Assembly (NCBI GenBank): GCA_021200995.1
Contig: JAJQFS010000030.1
Coordinates: 1-64,000, forward strand
DNA: 64,000 nt
DNA from: Lachnospiraceae bacterium
Lineage (GTDB): Bacteria > Bacillota > Clostridia > Lachnospirales > Lachnospiraceae
Reading direction: 5' to 3'
Shown here: positions 44,708 to 54,141 of the stretch, in pieces
Position numbering within the stretch: the first letter of the stretch is position 1
Layout of the letters: each line of letters begins with the position of its first letter
Program-made: the position numbers and the translations under genes
The notes under the pieces: generated by a model
What the model was told of the DNA's origin: nothing
The model's database searches: none
The model's input: the letters and a program-made list of their open reading frames with translations, nothing else

Positions 44708-46390
44708 ATGTATCAGGATGATTACAAGCGTTGGCTCTCCGCCAATCTGGAGGATGCGGATCTGAAGCCTGAACTGGCCCGGATCGCGGGAAATGATGAC
44801 GAGATCAAGGATCGTTTTGCGGTCGCTTTAAAGTTTGGCACCGCGGGACTTCGCGGCGTGCTGGGTGCCGGCACCAACCGCATGAACATTTACGTCGTAC
44901 GTCAGGCCACACAGGGCCTGGCCAACTGGGTGAAAACCCAGGGCGGCAATCAGCTGGTCGCCATCAGCTATGACAGCCGTTTAAAGAGCGATGTTTTCGC
45001 CAAGACCGCTGCGGGCGTGCTTGCTGCCAACGGCATCAAAGTCAGAATTTATGACGCGCTGATGCCCGTTCCGGCGCTTTCCTTCGCAACCCGCTACTAT
45101 CAGTGCAACGCCGGCATCATGGTGACCGCGTCTCACAACCCCGCCAAATATAATGGCTACAAGGCATACGGTCCTGACGGCTGCCAGATGACCGATGACG
45201 CCGCCGCTATCGTTTATGCCGAGATTCAGAAAACAGACGTTCTGACCGGCGCGAAATACATCTCCTTCGCCCAGGGCGTGGAGGACGGTCTGATCCGCTT
45301 CGTCGGCGACGACTGCAAGGAAGCTTTCTATGAGGCCATTGAAGCCCGCCAGGTTCGTCCGGGCCTGTGCAAAACCGCGGGATTAAAGCTCGTCTACAGC
45401 CCGTTAAACGGCTCCGGCCTGGTACCTGTCACACACGTCCTCAACGATATCGGCATCGAGGATATCACCATCGTTCCGGATCAGGAGTATCCGAACGGAT
45501 ATTTCACCACCTGCAGCTATCCCAACCCTGAGATCTATGCGGCTCTGGAGCAGGGGCTGAAGCTGGCTGAGCAGACCGGCGCGGACTTAATGCTCGCCAC
45601 CGACCCCGACGCGGACCGTGTCGGCATCGCCATGAAGTGTCCGGACGGCTCCTATGAGCTCGTCAGCGGCAATGAGATGGGCGTCCTGTTACTGGACTAC
45701 ATCTGCGCGGGCCGCATTGAGAAAGGCACCATGCCCGAGAAACCTGTCACAGTGAAATCCATCGTTTCCACACCTTTAGCCGATGCAGTTGCCGCACATT
45801 ACGGCGTCGAGATGAGAAACGTACTGACCGGCTTTAAGTGGATTGGCGATCAGATCGCTAATCTGGAAGCGGCCGGTGAGGTGGATCGCTTTATCTTTGG
45901 CTTCGAGGAGAGCTACGGCTACCTGGCCGGTCCCTATGTCCGTGACAAGGACGCCGTCATCGCCTCCATGCTGATCTGCGAGATGGCGGCCTACTACCGC
46001 TCCATCGGCAGTTCCATCAAGGAACACTTAGAAGAGCTCTATGCCCAGTACGGCAGATACTTAAATAAGGTGGACAGCTTTGAGTTCCCAGGTCTCACCG
46101 GCATGGACAAGATGAGTTCCATCATGCAGGGTCTGCGCGACAATCCACCTACGGAAATCGGCGGCTACGCGGTTACAAAGGTGACAGATTATCAGAAACC
46201 CGAGGAGACCGGTCTTCCTGCCGCGAACGTCCTGATCTACGCGCTGGAAGGCGGCGCTACCACAGTGGTTCGCCCCTCCGGCACCGAACCGAAGATCAAG
46301 ACCTACTTCACAACGCTCGGCAAGGATGTGGCCGAGGCGCAGGCACAGAAGGATCAGCTGGCGGAAGCCTTAAAGCCGATCCTGGCATAA
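44708..46390 (+). CDS. phosphoglucomutase / phosphomannomutase
   Basis: Interconverts hexose 1- and 6-phosphates for UDP-sugar and envelope synthesis. It is about 560 residues, of the long PgcA-type found in Firmicutes. The phosphoserine loop is MVTASHNPAKYNGYK, the Mg-binding loop LMLATDPDADRVGIA, the sugar-binding loop GFEESYGYL, and the phosphate-binding loop VVRPSGTEPKIK. A GTG three codons earlier is in frame, but GGAG eight bases before ATG 44708 favours the ATG. Single gene with its own promoter and a downstream hairpin. Confidence 0.93.
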   Translation: MYQDDYKRWLSANLEDADLKPELARIAGNDDEIKDRFAVALKFGTAGLRGVLGAGTNRMNIYVVRQATQGLANWVKTQGGNQLVAISYDSRLKSDVFAKTAAGVLAANGIKVRIYDALMPVPALSFATRYYQCNAGIMVTASHNPAKYNGYKAYGPDGCQMTDDAAAIVYAEIQKTDVLTGAKYISFAQGVEDGLIRFVGDDCKEAFYEAIEARQVRPGLCKTAGLKLVYSPLNGSGLVPVTHVLNDIGIEDITIVPDQEYPNGYFTTCSYPNPEIYAALEQGLKLAEQTGADLMLATDPDADRVGIAMKCPDGSYELVSGNEMGVLLLDYICAGRIEKGTMPEKPVTVKSIVSTPLADAVAAHYGVEMRNVLTGFKWIGDQIANLEAAGEVDRFIFGFEESYGYLAGPYVRDKDAVIASMLICEMAAYYRSIGSSIKEHLEELYAQYGRYLNKVDSFEFPGLTGMDKMSSIMQGLRDNPPTEIGGYAVTKVTDYQKPEETGLPAANVLIYALEGGATTVVRPSGTEPKIKTYFTTLGKDVAEAQAQKDQLAEALKPILA

Positions 46391-46460
46391 GAAAAAAATT
46401 GATCCCGGCATAAACGGAGAGAAACTTATCGGCAAATATTCAGAACAGATTGTACATTTA

Positions 46461-46506
46461 AACATACGAAAAGCCGTCTCGGTGTGAGGCGGCTTTCTGT
46501 ATGTTT
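46461..46506. terminator. terminator between convergent genes
   Basis: AACATAC pairs with GTATGTT, and the inner AAAGCCG-CTC stem pairs with GAG-CGGCTTT. It separates the phosphoglucomutase and aminopeptidase genes. Confidence 0.75.
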
Positions 46507-46527
46507 TTATCTACCTAAGATGTATCA

Positions 46528-48315
46528 TCATATGGCTCTCGTGTATTTCTTAAGCCACTCCCGCTCATCCTCCCGAAGCATCGGGCAAAGCTTCTCATAT
46601 ACCTCATGATGATATGCGTTGAGCCAGTCTTTTTCCTGCTCGCTCATCATGTCCGGATTGATGGCGTCCAGATCGAACGGAATATAGGTCAATGTTTCCA
46701 GATACATGAACTGACCGTAAGCATTTCTCTCCCCCTTGCGCACCAGCACCTCATTTTCCAGGCGGATGCCGTGAGAACCTTCGATGTAAATGCCTGGCTC
46801 ATCCGTGATGATCATGCCTTCCTGCAGGGGTTCATAAGCGCCCTCGCGGATCTGCCAGCGGAAGCCCGCCGGACCCTCATGAATATTTAACAGATAACCG
46901 ACGCCGTGGCCGGTGCCGTGATTATAATCCAGTCCTCTTTCCCAGAACGGACGGCGCGCCGCATAGTCAAGGTTCTGTCCGCAGGCGCCCTCCTTGAACT
47001 TTACATTGGCCAGGCTTAAGTTGCTGATCGCCACCAGGGTAAAATGATCCTTCATGATCTGTGGCACCTCACCCAGAGCGTAGGTACGGGTGATATCCGT
47101 GGAGCCCTCATAGAAGCCCGCGCCGGTATCGGTCAGATACAGTGCGCCCGGCTTTAACTCCACATCCGTTTCCGGCGTCGAGGAATAGTGCACAATCGCA
47201 CCGTGCTCCCCGTAGGAACTGATCGGGCCGAAGCTGGGGCGCAGGAAATTCCCCATCTCGGCACGGAATTCATCCAGCTTGTCAGAAGCGCTGATCTCGG
47301 TAATCTTCTCCTGCCCCACATGCTCTTTCAGCCATTTCATGAAGCGCACATGCGCCACGCTGTCCTTTAACTCGGCCTGGCGGATATTCTGAAGCTCTGT
47401 CTCATTTTTGATCGCTTTCATCAAAATCTCCGGGTTTCTCTTCTCCACTCTGGTCACTTCTGCGGGGATCAGATTGTACAGCGCGTAATTTAAGCGCTCC
47501 GGATCCAGCAGCAGTGTCTGATCGGAAGTCAGTTTCTGAATATCCTGGTAAATATCATTGTAGGGATGAATTGTCACATGATTTTCAGCAAAATCCTCAA
47601 GCATCTGCGCGTCAGCCTTCGCCTCGTCCATATACAGATCGACATGATCCATCGCAATCAGACAATAGCTGTACACCAGCGGAGAATACCTGACGTCGTT
47701 TCCTCTGAAATTAAAGGTCCAGCAGATATCATCGAGCGTCGTCAACACATGCAGATCGGCGCCTTCTTTTTGCATTTCCTCACGGATACGCGCAAGCTTG
47801 CTCTTCGCCGTCTCGCCGGTATAGCGAATATCCAGATGAAATGCCGGATTGGTGGACAATGCGGGGCGGTCCGTCCAGATTTTATCAATCAGATCTTCCC
47901 TGTAGGAAATGACCGCTCCATTTTTCTGTGTGATTTCCGCGTATTTCGTTCCCTGACCCTTGGATACCACGCGTCCGTCAAAGCCGAGCGTCTGACCTTC
48001 TTTGATGTGATCTTTTAGAAACTCCTCGATCGTGGGAACATCCGGTTCTCCCATCTTCATCAGCGTGATCGGCGAGCCTTCAAGCTGCTGTGCCGCCTGG
48101 ATAAAGTAGCGGCCGTCCGTCCACAGATACGCCTCATCCGCCATGATAATGGCTGTCCCCGCGGAACCGGTAAAGCCCGTTATATACTTACGCGCGGCAA
48201 AATACGCACCCGCGTACTCGCTCTGATGGAAGTCCGCGCTCGGTACAATATAGATATCTACCCCCGCCTTCTTCATTTCCTCTCTTAAAGCCTGTATTCT
48301 CTCTGTAACTGTCAT
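46528..48315 (-). CDS. Xaa-Pro aminopeptidase (aminopeptidase P, M24B)
   Basis: Removes N-terminal residues that precede proline. Two creatinase-like N-terminal domains (about 1-300) are followed by the pita-bread metallopeptidase domain. The five dimetal ligands are visible: the D residues of DTGAGFYEGSTDITR, the His of HGTGHGVGYLLNIHEGP, the Glu of TDEPGIY and the Glu of RLENEVLV. At 595 residues it is of the long, AMPP1-like type. The frame extends 27 codons upstream of the chosen ATG (48315), but AAAGGA lies five bases before that ATG and the extension has no family similarity that I see. Confidence 0.9.
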   Translation of the reverse strand: MTVTERIQALREEMKKAGVDIYIVPSADFHQSEYAGAYFAARKYITGFTGSAGTAIIMADEAYLWTDGRYFIQAAQQLEGSPITLMKMGEPDVPTIEEFLKDHIKEGQTLGFDGRVVSKGQGTKYAEITQKNGAVISYREDLIDKIWTDRPALSTNPAFHLDIRYTGETAKSKLARIREEMQKEGADLHVLTTLDDICWTFNFRGNDVRYSPLVYSYCLIAMDHVDLYMDEAKADAQMLEDFAENHVTIHPYNDIYQDIQKLTSDQTLLLDPERLNYALYNLIPAEVTRVEKRNPEILMKAIKNETELQNIRQAELKDSVAHVRFMKWLKEHVGQEKITEISASDKLDEFRAEMGNFLRPSFGPISSYGEHGAIVHYSSTPETDVELKPGALYLTDTGAGFYEGSTDITRTYALGEVPQIMKDHFTLVAISNLSLANVKFKEGACGQNLDYAARRPFWERGLDYNHGTGHGVGYLLNIHEGPAGFRWQIREGAYEPLQEGMIITDEPGIYIEGSHGIRLENEVLVRKGERNAYGQFMYLETLTYIPFDLDAINPDMMSEQEKDWLNAYHHEVYEKLCPMLREDEREWLKKYTRAI

Positions 48316-48462
48316 GCTGTCCTTTCCGGCGCGCAATCGTTTTTCTCTGATCATACGCCCCTTTGTCATATACGCTTCTTCTGTATAGAAAGCCATATTT
48401 TTTTACATTAGCATTGTAGCACACTGCCCTGAAAAGTCAAATCAAAAGAAAAATCCAGGTGC

Positions 48463-48491
48463 TTGTCATTTTCCTCTCACGATGCTATACT
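48463..48491 (+). promoter_or_regulatory. malic enzyme gene promoter
   Basis: TTGTCA (48463-48468), 17-bp spacer, TATACT (48486-48491). Confidence 0.75.
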
Positions 48492-48546
48492 CATGAATGC
48501 GGGAAACCGTTTTTTATCATAATCATAAAATAAAGGATGACGCGAA

Positions 48547-49695
48547 ATGACGACAAACGAAAAAGCTTTGGAAATGCACAAAATCTGGAACGGAAAACTG
48601 GACATTCAGGCCAAGGCCCCTGTGAAGACCAGAGAAGATCTGGCCATCGCCTATACACCCGGCGTGGCAGAGCCCTGCAAGGTCATCGCCGCTGACCCGG
48701 ACGCGGCCTATACCTATACCATGAAGGCCAACACGGTGGCTGTAGTCTCAGACGGCAGCGCGGTCTTAGGGCTCGGCAATATCGGCGCGAAGGCAGCCAT
48801 GCCGGTGATGGAGGGCAAATCCGTTTTATTTAAGGAATTTGGCGGCGTCAACGCGGTGCCGATCTGCCTGGACACGCAGGATACTGAGGAAATCATTAAG
48901 GCCGTGACCTGGATCGCACCGGCCTTCGGCGGCATCAATTTGGAGGACATCTCCGCGCCCCGCTGCTTTGAAATCGAGACACGGCTCAAGGAAATTCTGG
49001 ACATTCCGGTCTTCCATGACGACCAGCACGGCACCGCCATCGTGGTACTGGCGGCATCCATCAACGCCCTGAAGGTAGTCGGCAAAAAAGCCGCTGACTG
49101 CAAGGTCGTCATCAACGGCGCCGGCGCTGCCGGTATCGCCATCGCGAAGCTTCTGACGAATTACGGCTTTCAGAACCTGATTCTCTGCGACCGCAAGGGC
49201 ATGATCTACGACGGCGAGGAGGGCTTGAACTGGATCAAGCAGGAAATGGCACAGGTCACAAATCTGCGGAAGGAAAAGGGCGCGCTGGCTGACGCGCTGA
49301 AGGGCGCCGACATTTTCGTGGGTGTATCCAGCGCCAAAATGGTCACCGCAGAGATGGTAAAGAGCATGGCTAAAGATCCCATCATCTTTGCCATGGCCAA
49401 CCCGGAGCCGGAGATCATGCCGGACATTGCGAAGGCCGCGGGCGCCGCAGTCGTCGGCACAGGCCGCAGCGACTTCCCTAACCAGATCAACAATGTCATC
49501 GCCTTCCCCGGCATTTTCAGGGGCGCGCTGGATGGCAGAGCAAAGCAGATCACAGAAGAGATGAAGATGGCCGCCGCGAAGGTGCTCGCCTCTCTGGTCT
49601 CTGACGAAGAGCTGAACGCGGACTTCATTCTGCCGGAGGCTTTTGATCCCAGAGTGGCGGAAACGGTCGCGAACGCGGTGAAGGCGAACATTTGA
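48547..49695 (+). CDS. malic enzyme (oxaloacetate-decarboxylating)
   Basis: Oxidatively decarboxylates malate to pyruvate with NAD or NADP, linking the C4 and C3 pools. At 382 residues it is the short bacterial type without a phosphotransacetylase domain. The catalytic Tyr is in IAYTPGVAEPC, the catalytic Lys in VMEGKSVLFKEF, and metal ligands are in NLEDISAPRCFEIE and VFHDDQHGTAIV. The dinucleotide loop is VVINGAGAAGIAIAK. Cofactor choice cannot be decided by eye. It is followed after 15 bp by the DUF4364 gene on the same strand. Confidence 0.94.
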   Translation: MTTNEKALEMHKIWNGKLDIQAKAPVKTREDLAIAYTPGVAEPCKVIAADPDAAYTYTMKANTVAVVSDGSAVLGLGNIGAKAAMPVMEGKSVLFKEFGGVNAVPICLDTQDTEEIIKAVTWIAPAFGGINLEDISAPRCFEIETRLKEILDIPVFHDDQHGTAIVVLAASINALKVVGKKAADCKVVINGAGAAGIAIAKLLTNYGFQNLILCDRKGMIYDGEEGLNWIKQEMAQVTNLRKEKGALADALKGADIFVGVSSAKMVTAEMVKSMAKDPIIFAMANPEPEIMPDIAKAAGAAVVGTGRSDFPNQINNVIAFPGIFRGALDGRAKQITEEMKMAAAKVLASLVSDEELNADFILPEAFDPRVAETVANAVKANI

Positions 49696-49710
49696 TTTTA
49701 AGAGGATACT

Positions 49711-50226
49711 ATGGCGCAGGAGCTTATGACTTTATACAAACTGATCATCCTGTATATGCTGGATCAGGTGAACTTTCCACTGACCACGGCGCAGGTCAGC
49801 GACTTTGTCCTGGGGAAGGAATACACCGACTTTCTTTCCCTGCAGAACGCGCAGAGTGAGCTGATCGACGCAGGTTTTATCCGGCCCGAGACCGTGCGCA
49901 ACCGCACCTACCTGCACATCACCGACGCGGGAAAGGAAACGCTGGGCTTCTTCTCCAACCGGATCAGCGCCGCCATCAAAAAGGACATCGCGGATTACTT
50001 CCGGGAACGGGAAATGCAGCTGCGCAACGAGCACAGTATTTCCGCCAACTTCTATAAATCCACCAGCGGCGCGTTTGAGGTCCGCATGACAGCAAAGGAG
50101 GAAAATCTGGTTTTGGTTGACCTGACACTGTCTGTCCCGAACCAGGAAATGGCCCAGAGCATGTGCGAGAAGTGGGAACAAAATAATCAGGAAATTTACC
50201 AGTATTTAATGGAGTGGCTTTTATAA
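49711..50226 (+). CDS. DUF4364 family protein
   Basis: A 171-residue protein of the DUF4364 family, restricted to Firmicutes. The N-terminal 70 residues look like a winged helix (LYKLIILYMLDQVNFPLTTAQVSDFVL, then QNAQSELIDAGFI), resembling PadR/MarR-type folds, and the C-terminal part is mixed alpha/beta ending in a helix (QSMCEKWEQNNQEIYQYLMEWL). A regulatory role is inferred only. It is co-transcribed with the malic enzyme gene. Confidence 0.85.
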   Translation: MAQELMTLYKLIILYMLDQVNFPLTTAQVSDFVLGKEYTDFLSLQNAQSELIDAGFIRPETVRNRTYLHITDAGKETLGFFSNRISAAIKKDIADYFREREMQLRNEHSISANFYKSTSGAFEVRMTAKEENLVLVDLTLSVPNQEMAQSMCEKWEQNNQEIYQYLMEWLL

Positions 50227-50236
50227 GCCGCTCCTG

Positions 50237-50979
50237 TCAGTCAAATAGCAACTCATCCACCGTCGCAAACTCATACCCCTGTGCCGAAAGCGTATCGATC
50301 AGATACAGCGCTGCCTCCACCGTACTCAAGTAACTATCATGCATGAGAATGATATCTCCATCCTCCACATCCTGAAGAACGCGCCGGATGACAGCCTGTG
50401 TATTTTTGCTGCTCCAGTCCAGGGAATCCACGTCCCAGAGGACAGGGAACATGCTGCAGGCCGCCTCAATTTCCTTATTCCACTCGCCATAGGGCGGCCG
50501 CACAAACAGAATTTCCTCTTCAGTCAGCTTCTCCAGAATCCGGTTGGTCCTCTCCAGTTCTTCAAGGAAACGCTCCTGCCCCACCGCGGACAGCTCTACA
50601 TGGCTGTAGGTATGGTTGCCAATCAGGTGCCCCTCCCCGCTCATACGCTGTACCAGCTCCGGATATGCCTCCGCGTTTTCTCCTGTGACAAAAACGTGGC
50701 TTTCACGCCCCGCTCTTTCAGTCCGTCCAGCAGCATGGGCGTGTAAACCGGATGTGGGCCATCGTCGAAGGTCAGCGCAACGCGGATGATGTCCCGATAT
50801 GGGTCTGAAACCTCCTTTCCGGCGCTCTGCTCCTGTCCACTGCCACTGCCCTCCGCATCCGTTTCCAGACTGTTTCCAAACTGCTTACTTCCCTGAATCA
50901 CAATATCAAAAAAGAGTATGGACATCACCAGCCAGTACAGGACCGCTTTCGTCGATACTCTTTTGTTTATTTTATTCAA
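50237..50979 (-). pseudogene. polysaccharide deacetylase (NodB-like), frameshifted
   Basis: A membrane-anchored NodB-family deacetylase, probably acting on peptidoglycan or another N-acetyl-hexosamine polymer. An N-terminal membrane segment (about 12-30) and a linker precede the catalytic motifs: [11 protein letters not shown], then (second frame) GNHTYSH, RPPYGEW and LMHDSY near the C-terminus. The frame is lost at VKATF; the second frame continues from ATG 50644. The break lies at five T on the coding strand (50690-50694); six would give a continuous protein of about 247 residues with [10 protein letters not shown], as the family has. The start is TTG with AAAGGTG upstream. Confidence 0.85.
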
Positions 50980-50993
50980 TTTCGCACCTTTAA

Positions 50994-51023
50994 CAGGCTC
51001 TTATTATAGTATATCAGAGCCTG
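50994..51023. promoter_or_regulatory. inverted repeat around a -10-like box
   Basis: CAGGCTC (50994-51000) and GAGCCTG (51017-51023) flank a centre that reads TATACT and TATAAT on the minus strand. It lies just upstream of the deacetylase gene and may be its operator. Confidence 0.4.
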
Positions 51024-51116
51024 CAGATATTATGATGAAAACTCTTCCATGCGAGGGGCAGCCGGTATCATTTGTCTGAGTGAAACGCCTTTGTGTAATG
51101 TGAAGGCTCCCCGATA

Positions 51117-51290
51117 TCAGCTAAACCTTCTCCTCTCCTCGTCATACGTAAATCCGGCCTTTGTCAGCGGCCCGACCACATCCTCCACGGACACATCCAG
51201 ATCGTCGCACAAATCCTCCAGCGTCGGATAATAATCCCGCAGCTTCAGATTGATAAAACTCATTAAAATCATTGGATCGCTTGGCAGCAT
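51117..51290 (-). CDS. DUF4250 family small protein
   Basis: A 57-residue protein beginning [19 protein letters not shown] and holding [15 protein letters not shown], which fits DUF4250, a small family of clostridial proteins of unknown function. The pattern suggests a compact helical protein, perhaps a helix-turn-helix. It starts 22 bp inside the end of clpB, with AAGGAGG five bases before its ATG, so it is translationally coupled to clpB. Confidence 0.82.
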   Translation of the reverse strand: MLPSDPMILMSFINLKLRDYYPTLEDLCDDLDVSVEDVVGPLTKAGFTYDEERRRFS

Positions 51291-53863
51291 AGTCCTCCTT
51301 TTTCCCTGTCCGTATCAATATAAATCGTATCGCCGGCCCGCACCTGATCGTTTAAGATCAGCTTCGCGGAAAGGGTTTCCACCGTTTTCTGCATAAAGCG
51401 CTTCAGCGGGCGCGCGCCGTGCACCGGATCGTAAGCGCTCTCCACAATATAATCCACGGCCGCGGGGGACAGGGCAACAGAAAGCTCCTGGTCCGCCAGA
51501 CGCTTATTGATATCCGCCACCAGCAGATCAATAATGCTGCTGATGTCCGTCTTCGTCAGGGGTTTAAATAATATGGTTTCATCCAGACGGTTTAAAAACT
51601 CCGGCCGGAAATGGTTCTTCAGATCCTGCATCACGAGTTCTTCCGCCTGCGGCGTGATATTCCCGTCCGCGTCAATGCCTTCCGTCAGGTACTGCGCGCC
51701 GATGTTGGACGTCATGATCAGGATCGTATTTTTGAAATCCACAGTGCGGCCCTGGGAGTCGGTAATCCGCCCGTCATCCAGCACCTGCAGCAGAACATTG
51801 AAAACATCCGGGTGTGCTTTCTCAATCTCGTCGAAAAGCACCACCGCGTAAGGCTTGCGGCGCACCGCCTCGGTCAGCTGGCCGCCCTCCTCATATCCCA
51901 CATAGCCGGGAGGCGCTCCGATCAGGCGGGATACGGAATATTTCTCCATATACTCGCTCATATCGATTCGCACCATGTTGGCCTCATCATCAAACAAAGC
52001 CTCCGCCAGGGATTTGGCAAGCTCCGTCTTACCCACACCGGTGGGTCCTAAAAACAGGAAGGAACCGATGGGCTTGGAAGGATCCTTAATGCCGGCTTTG
52101 GAACGCAGGATGGCCTCAGTCACCTTCGTAACGCCCTCCTCCTGGCCAATCACACGTTTATGCAGGACTTCATCCAGGTGCAGGATCTTCGTCCGCTCGC
52201 CCTCCGTCAGCTTGGAGACCGGAATGCCGGTCCAACGGCTGATGATACGGGCAATTTCTTCCTCTGTCACCCGCTCGTGCACCAGACGATTCTCGCCATT
52301 CTGACGGATCAGCTCCTCACGCTGCTCCAGGTCTTTTTTCAGGGCAGGAAGCTTCCCATAAGTCAGCTCCGCCGCCTTCTCCAGGTCGCCGGACTGACTG
52401 GCCAGCTGAATCTGACGATTGACCTCCTCGATCTCTTCCCTCAGACCAGAAAGGCCTTCCACGCCCTTTTTCTCATTATCCCACTGAGCCTTTTTATTCT
52501 GGAATTCCTCGCGCAGCTCGGCCAGCTCCGCCTGCAGTGTTTCCAGACGCTCCTGGCTTAAATGATCCTCTTCCTTTTTCAAGGCGGCTTCCTCGATTTC
52601 CATCTGGGTAATGCGGCGCTGCTGCTCGTCTAACTCAGTAGGCATACTGTCCAGCTCCGTCTTAATCAGGGCGCAGGCCTCGTCCACCAGGTCGATCGCC
52701 TTATCCGGAAGGAAGCGGTCGGAAATATAACGATGGGACAGCGTGGCGGCCGCCACCAGAGCGTTGTCCATGATCTTCACACCATGATAGACCTCATAAC
52801 GCTCCTTTAAGCCTCTGAGGATGGAAATGGTGTCCTCCACTGTCGGCTCCTCCACCATGACCGGCTGGAACCGGCGCTCTAAGGCCGCGTCCTTTTCAAT
52901 ATATTTACGATACTCATCGAGTGTCGTCGCGCCGATGCAGTGCAGCTCGCCGCGAGCAAGCATGGGCTTTAACATATTGCCGGCGTCCATGCTGCCCTCG
53001 GTCTTGCCAGCGCCCACAATGGTGTGCAGCTCGTCGATAAAGAGCAGGATCTGTCCTTCGCTCTTTTTGACTTCCTCGAGCACGGCTTTCAAGCGCTCCT
53101 CAAACTCACCGCGGTATTTGGCGCCCGCGACTAAGGCTCCCATATCAAGGGAGAAAATCTTTTTGTCCTTCAGGCCTTCCGGCACGTCGCCGCGCACAAT
53201 CCGCTGCGCCAGGCCCTCCACCACGGCGGTTTTGCCTACGCCGGGTTCACCGATCAGCACAGGGTTATTCTTCGTCTTGCGTGAAAGAATGCGGATCACA
53301 TTTCTGATCTCCGCGTCTCTGCCGATGACCGGGTCCATCTTACCATCGTGGGCCTTCTCCACCAGCTCCTCGCCATATTTATTCAGCGTATCATAAGTAG
53401 CCTCCGGATTATCACTGGTTACACGCTGATTGCCGCGGACAGTGGAAAGCGCCTGCAAAAAGCGTTCCCTGGTGATGCCAAATTCTTTGAAAATGGCCTT
53501 CATTTCCCGGTTGGGATAATGCAACAGGGCAAGGAACAAATGCTCCACGGACACATACTCGTCGCCTAACTGCTTGGCCTCATCCTCCGCATAGGTCAGC
53601 GCCTTATTCAAATCATTGCCGATATAGCGCTGGCCGCCCTGGACTTTAGGGCGCTTCCCGATGGCCTGCTCCACACGATTTGTGAAATATGGCAGCTGAA
53701 TCTCCATCTTCTCGATCATCTTGGCGATCAGGCTGTCCTCTATGGTCAGCAGGCTGTAAAGCAGGTGCTCCTGCTCAATTTCCTGGTTGCCGTAGTCCAT
53801 GGCAATCTTCTCACAGTTATTCACGGCTTCCATGGATTTCTGTGTAAATTTCGTTACGTTCAT
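51269..53863 (-). CDS. clpB: ATP-dependent disaggregase ClpB
   Basis: A hexameric Hsp100 chaperone that pulls proteins out of aggregates with DnaK. At 864 residues it has full family length: N-domain (1-150), first AAA+ module with Walker A GEPGVGKT (about residue 205), coiled-coil M-domain (about 400-530, which sets ClpB apart from ClpA/C), second AAA+ module with Walker A GPTGVGKT, and a C-terminal domain. No CIRCE or CtsR-type heptad operator is seen upstream; instead there is a long structured leader. ATG follows GGGGGAAT. Confidence 0.95.
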   Translation of the reverse strand: MNVTKFTQKSMEAVNNCEKIAMDYGNQEIEQEHLLYSLLTIEDSLIAKMIEKMEIQLPYFTNRVEQAIGKRPKVQGGQRYIGNDLNKALTYAEDEAKQLGDEYVSVEHLFLALLHYPNREMKAIFKEFGITRERFLQALSTVRGNQRVTSDNPEATYDTLNKYGEELVEKAHDGKMDPVIGRDAEIRNVIRILSRKTKNNPVLIGEPGVGKTAVVEGLAQRIVRGDVPEGLKDKKIFSLDMGALVAGAKYRGEFEERLKAVLEEVKKSEGQILLFIDELHTIVGAGKTEGSMDAGNMLKPMLARGELHCIGATTLDEYRKYIEKDAALERRFQPVMVEEPTVEDTISILRGLKERYEVYHGVKIMDNALVAAATLSHRYISDRFLPDKAIDLVDEACALIKTELDSMPTELDEQQRRITQMEIEEAALKKEEDHLSQERLETLQAELAELREEFQNKKAQWDNEKKGVEGLSGLREEIEEVNRQIQLASQSGDLEKAAELTYGKLPALKKDLEQREELIRQNGENRLVHERVTEEEIARIISRWTGIPVSKLTEGERTKILHLDEVLHKRVIGQEEGVTKVTEAILRSKAGIKDPSKPIGSFLFLGPTGVGKTELAKSLAEALFDDEANMVRIDMSEYMEKYSVSRLIGAPPGYVGYEEGGQLTEAVRRKPYAVVLFDEIEKAHPDVFNVLLQVLDDGRITDSQGRTVDFKNTILIMTSNIGAQYLTEGIDADGNITPQAEELVMQDLKNHFRPEFLNRLDETILFKPLTKTDISSIIDLLVADINKRLADQELSVALSPAAVDYIVESAYDPVHGARPLKRFMQKTVETLSAKLILNDQVRAGDTIYIDTDREKGGLCCQAIQ

Positions 53864-53940
53864 ATTGATTCCCCCTTTCTGTTATCAGCGAACACATCTG
53901 TAAAAGACATCCCGCTGCCTTAAAAAATTCAATTCTGTTC

Positions 53941-54036
53941 ACGCCGGCTTTCGGTGTATCAGTTTCGCAACGATATTCAGCATCCATTCGATACACCACA
54001 GACTTTCGATGATGTACGGGCATGAAAAGCCGGCGT
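53941..54036 (-). promoter_or_regulatory. structured leader of clpB
   Basis: ACGCCGGCTTT (53941-53951) pairs with AAAGCCGGCGT (54026-54036), and GGTGTATC (53953-53960) with GATACACC (53990-53997), forming a long branched hairpin in the clpB 5' leader. It ends about 78 bases before the clpB start. It may be a regulatory or thermosensing leader. Confidence 0.55.
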
Positions 54037-54068
54037 TCAGAGCAGATATGTCTATCTGTTCTATTACA

Positions 54069-54096
54069 AATATAACACTATTGAATTTTTATGCAA
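54069..54096 (-). promoter_or_regulatory. clpB promoter
   Basis: On the minus strand TTGCAT (54091-54096) is followed after 16 bp by TATATT (54069-54074). The transcript would begin near 54062, giving a leader of about 200 nt. Confidence 0.6.
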
Positions 54097-54141
54097 GAGA
54101 AATTTAAATTAAAAACATAAAAATTATGTAAAGCAGATACC

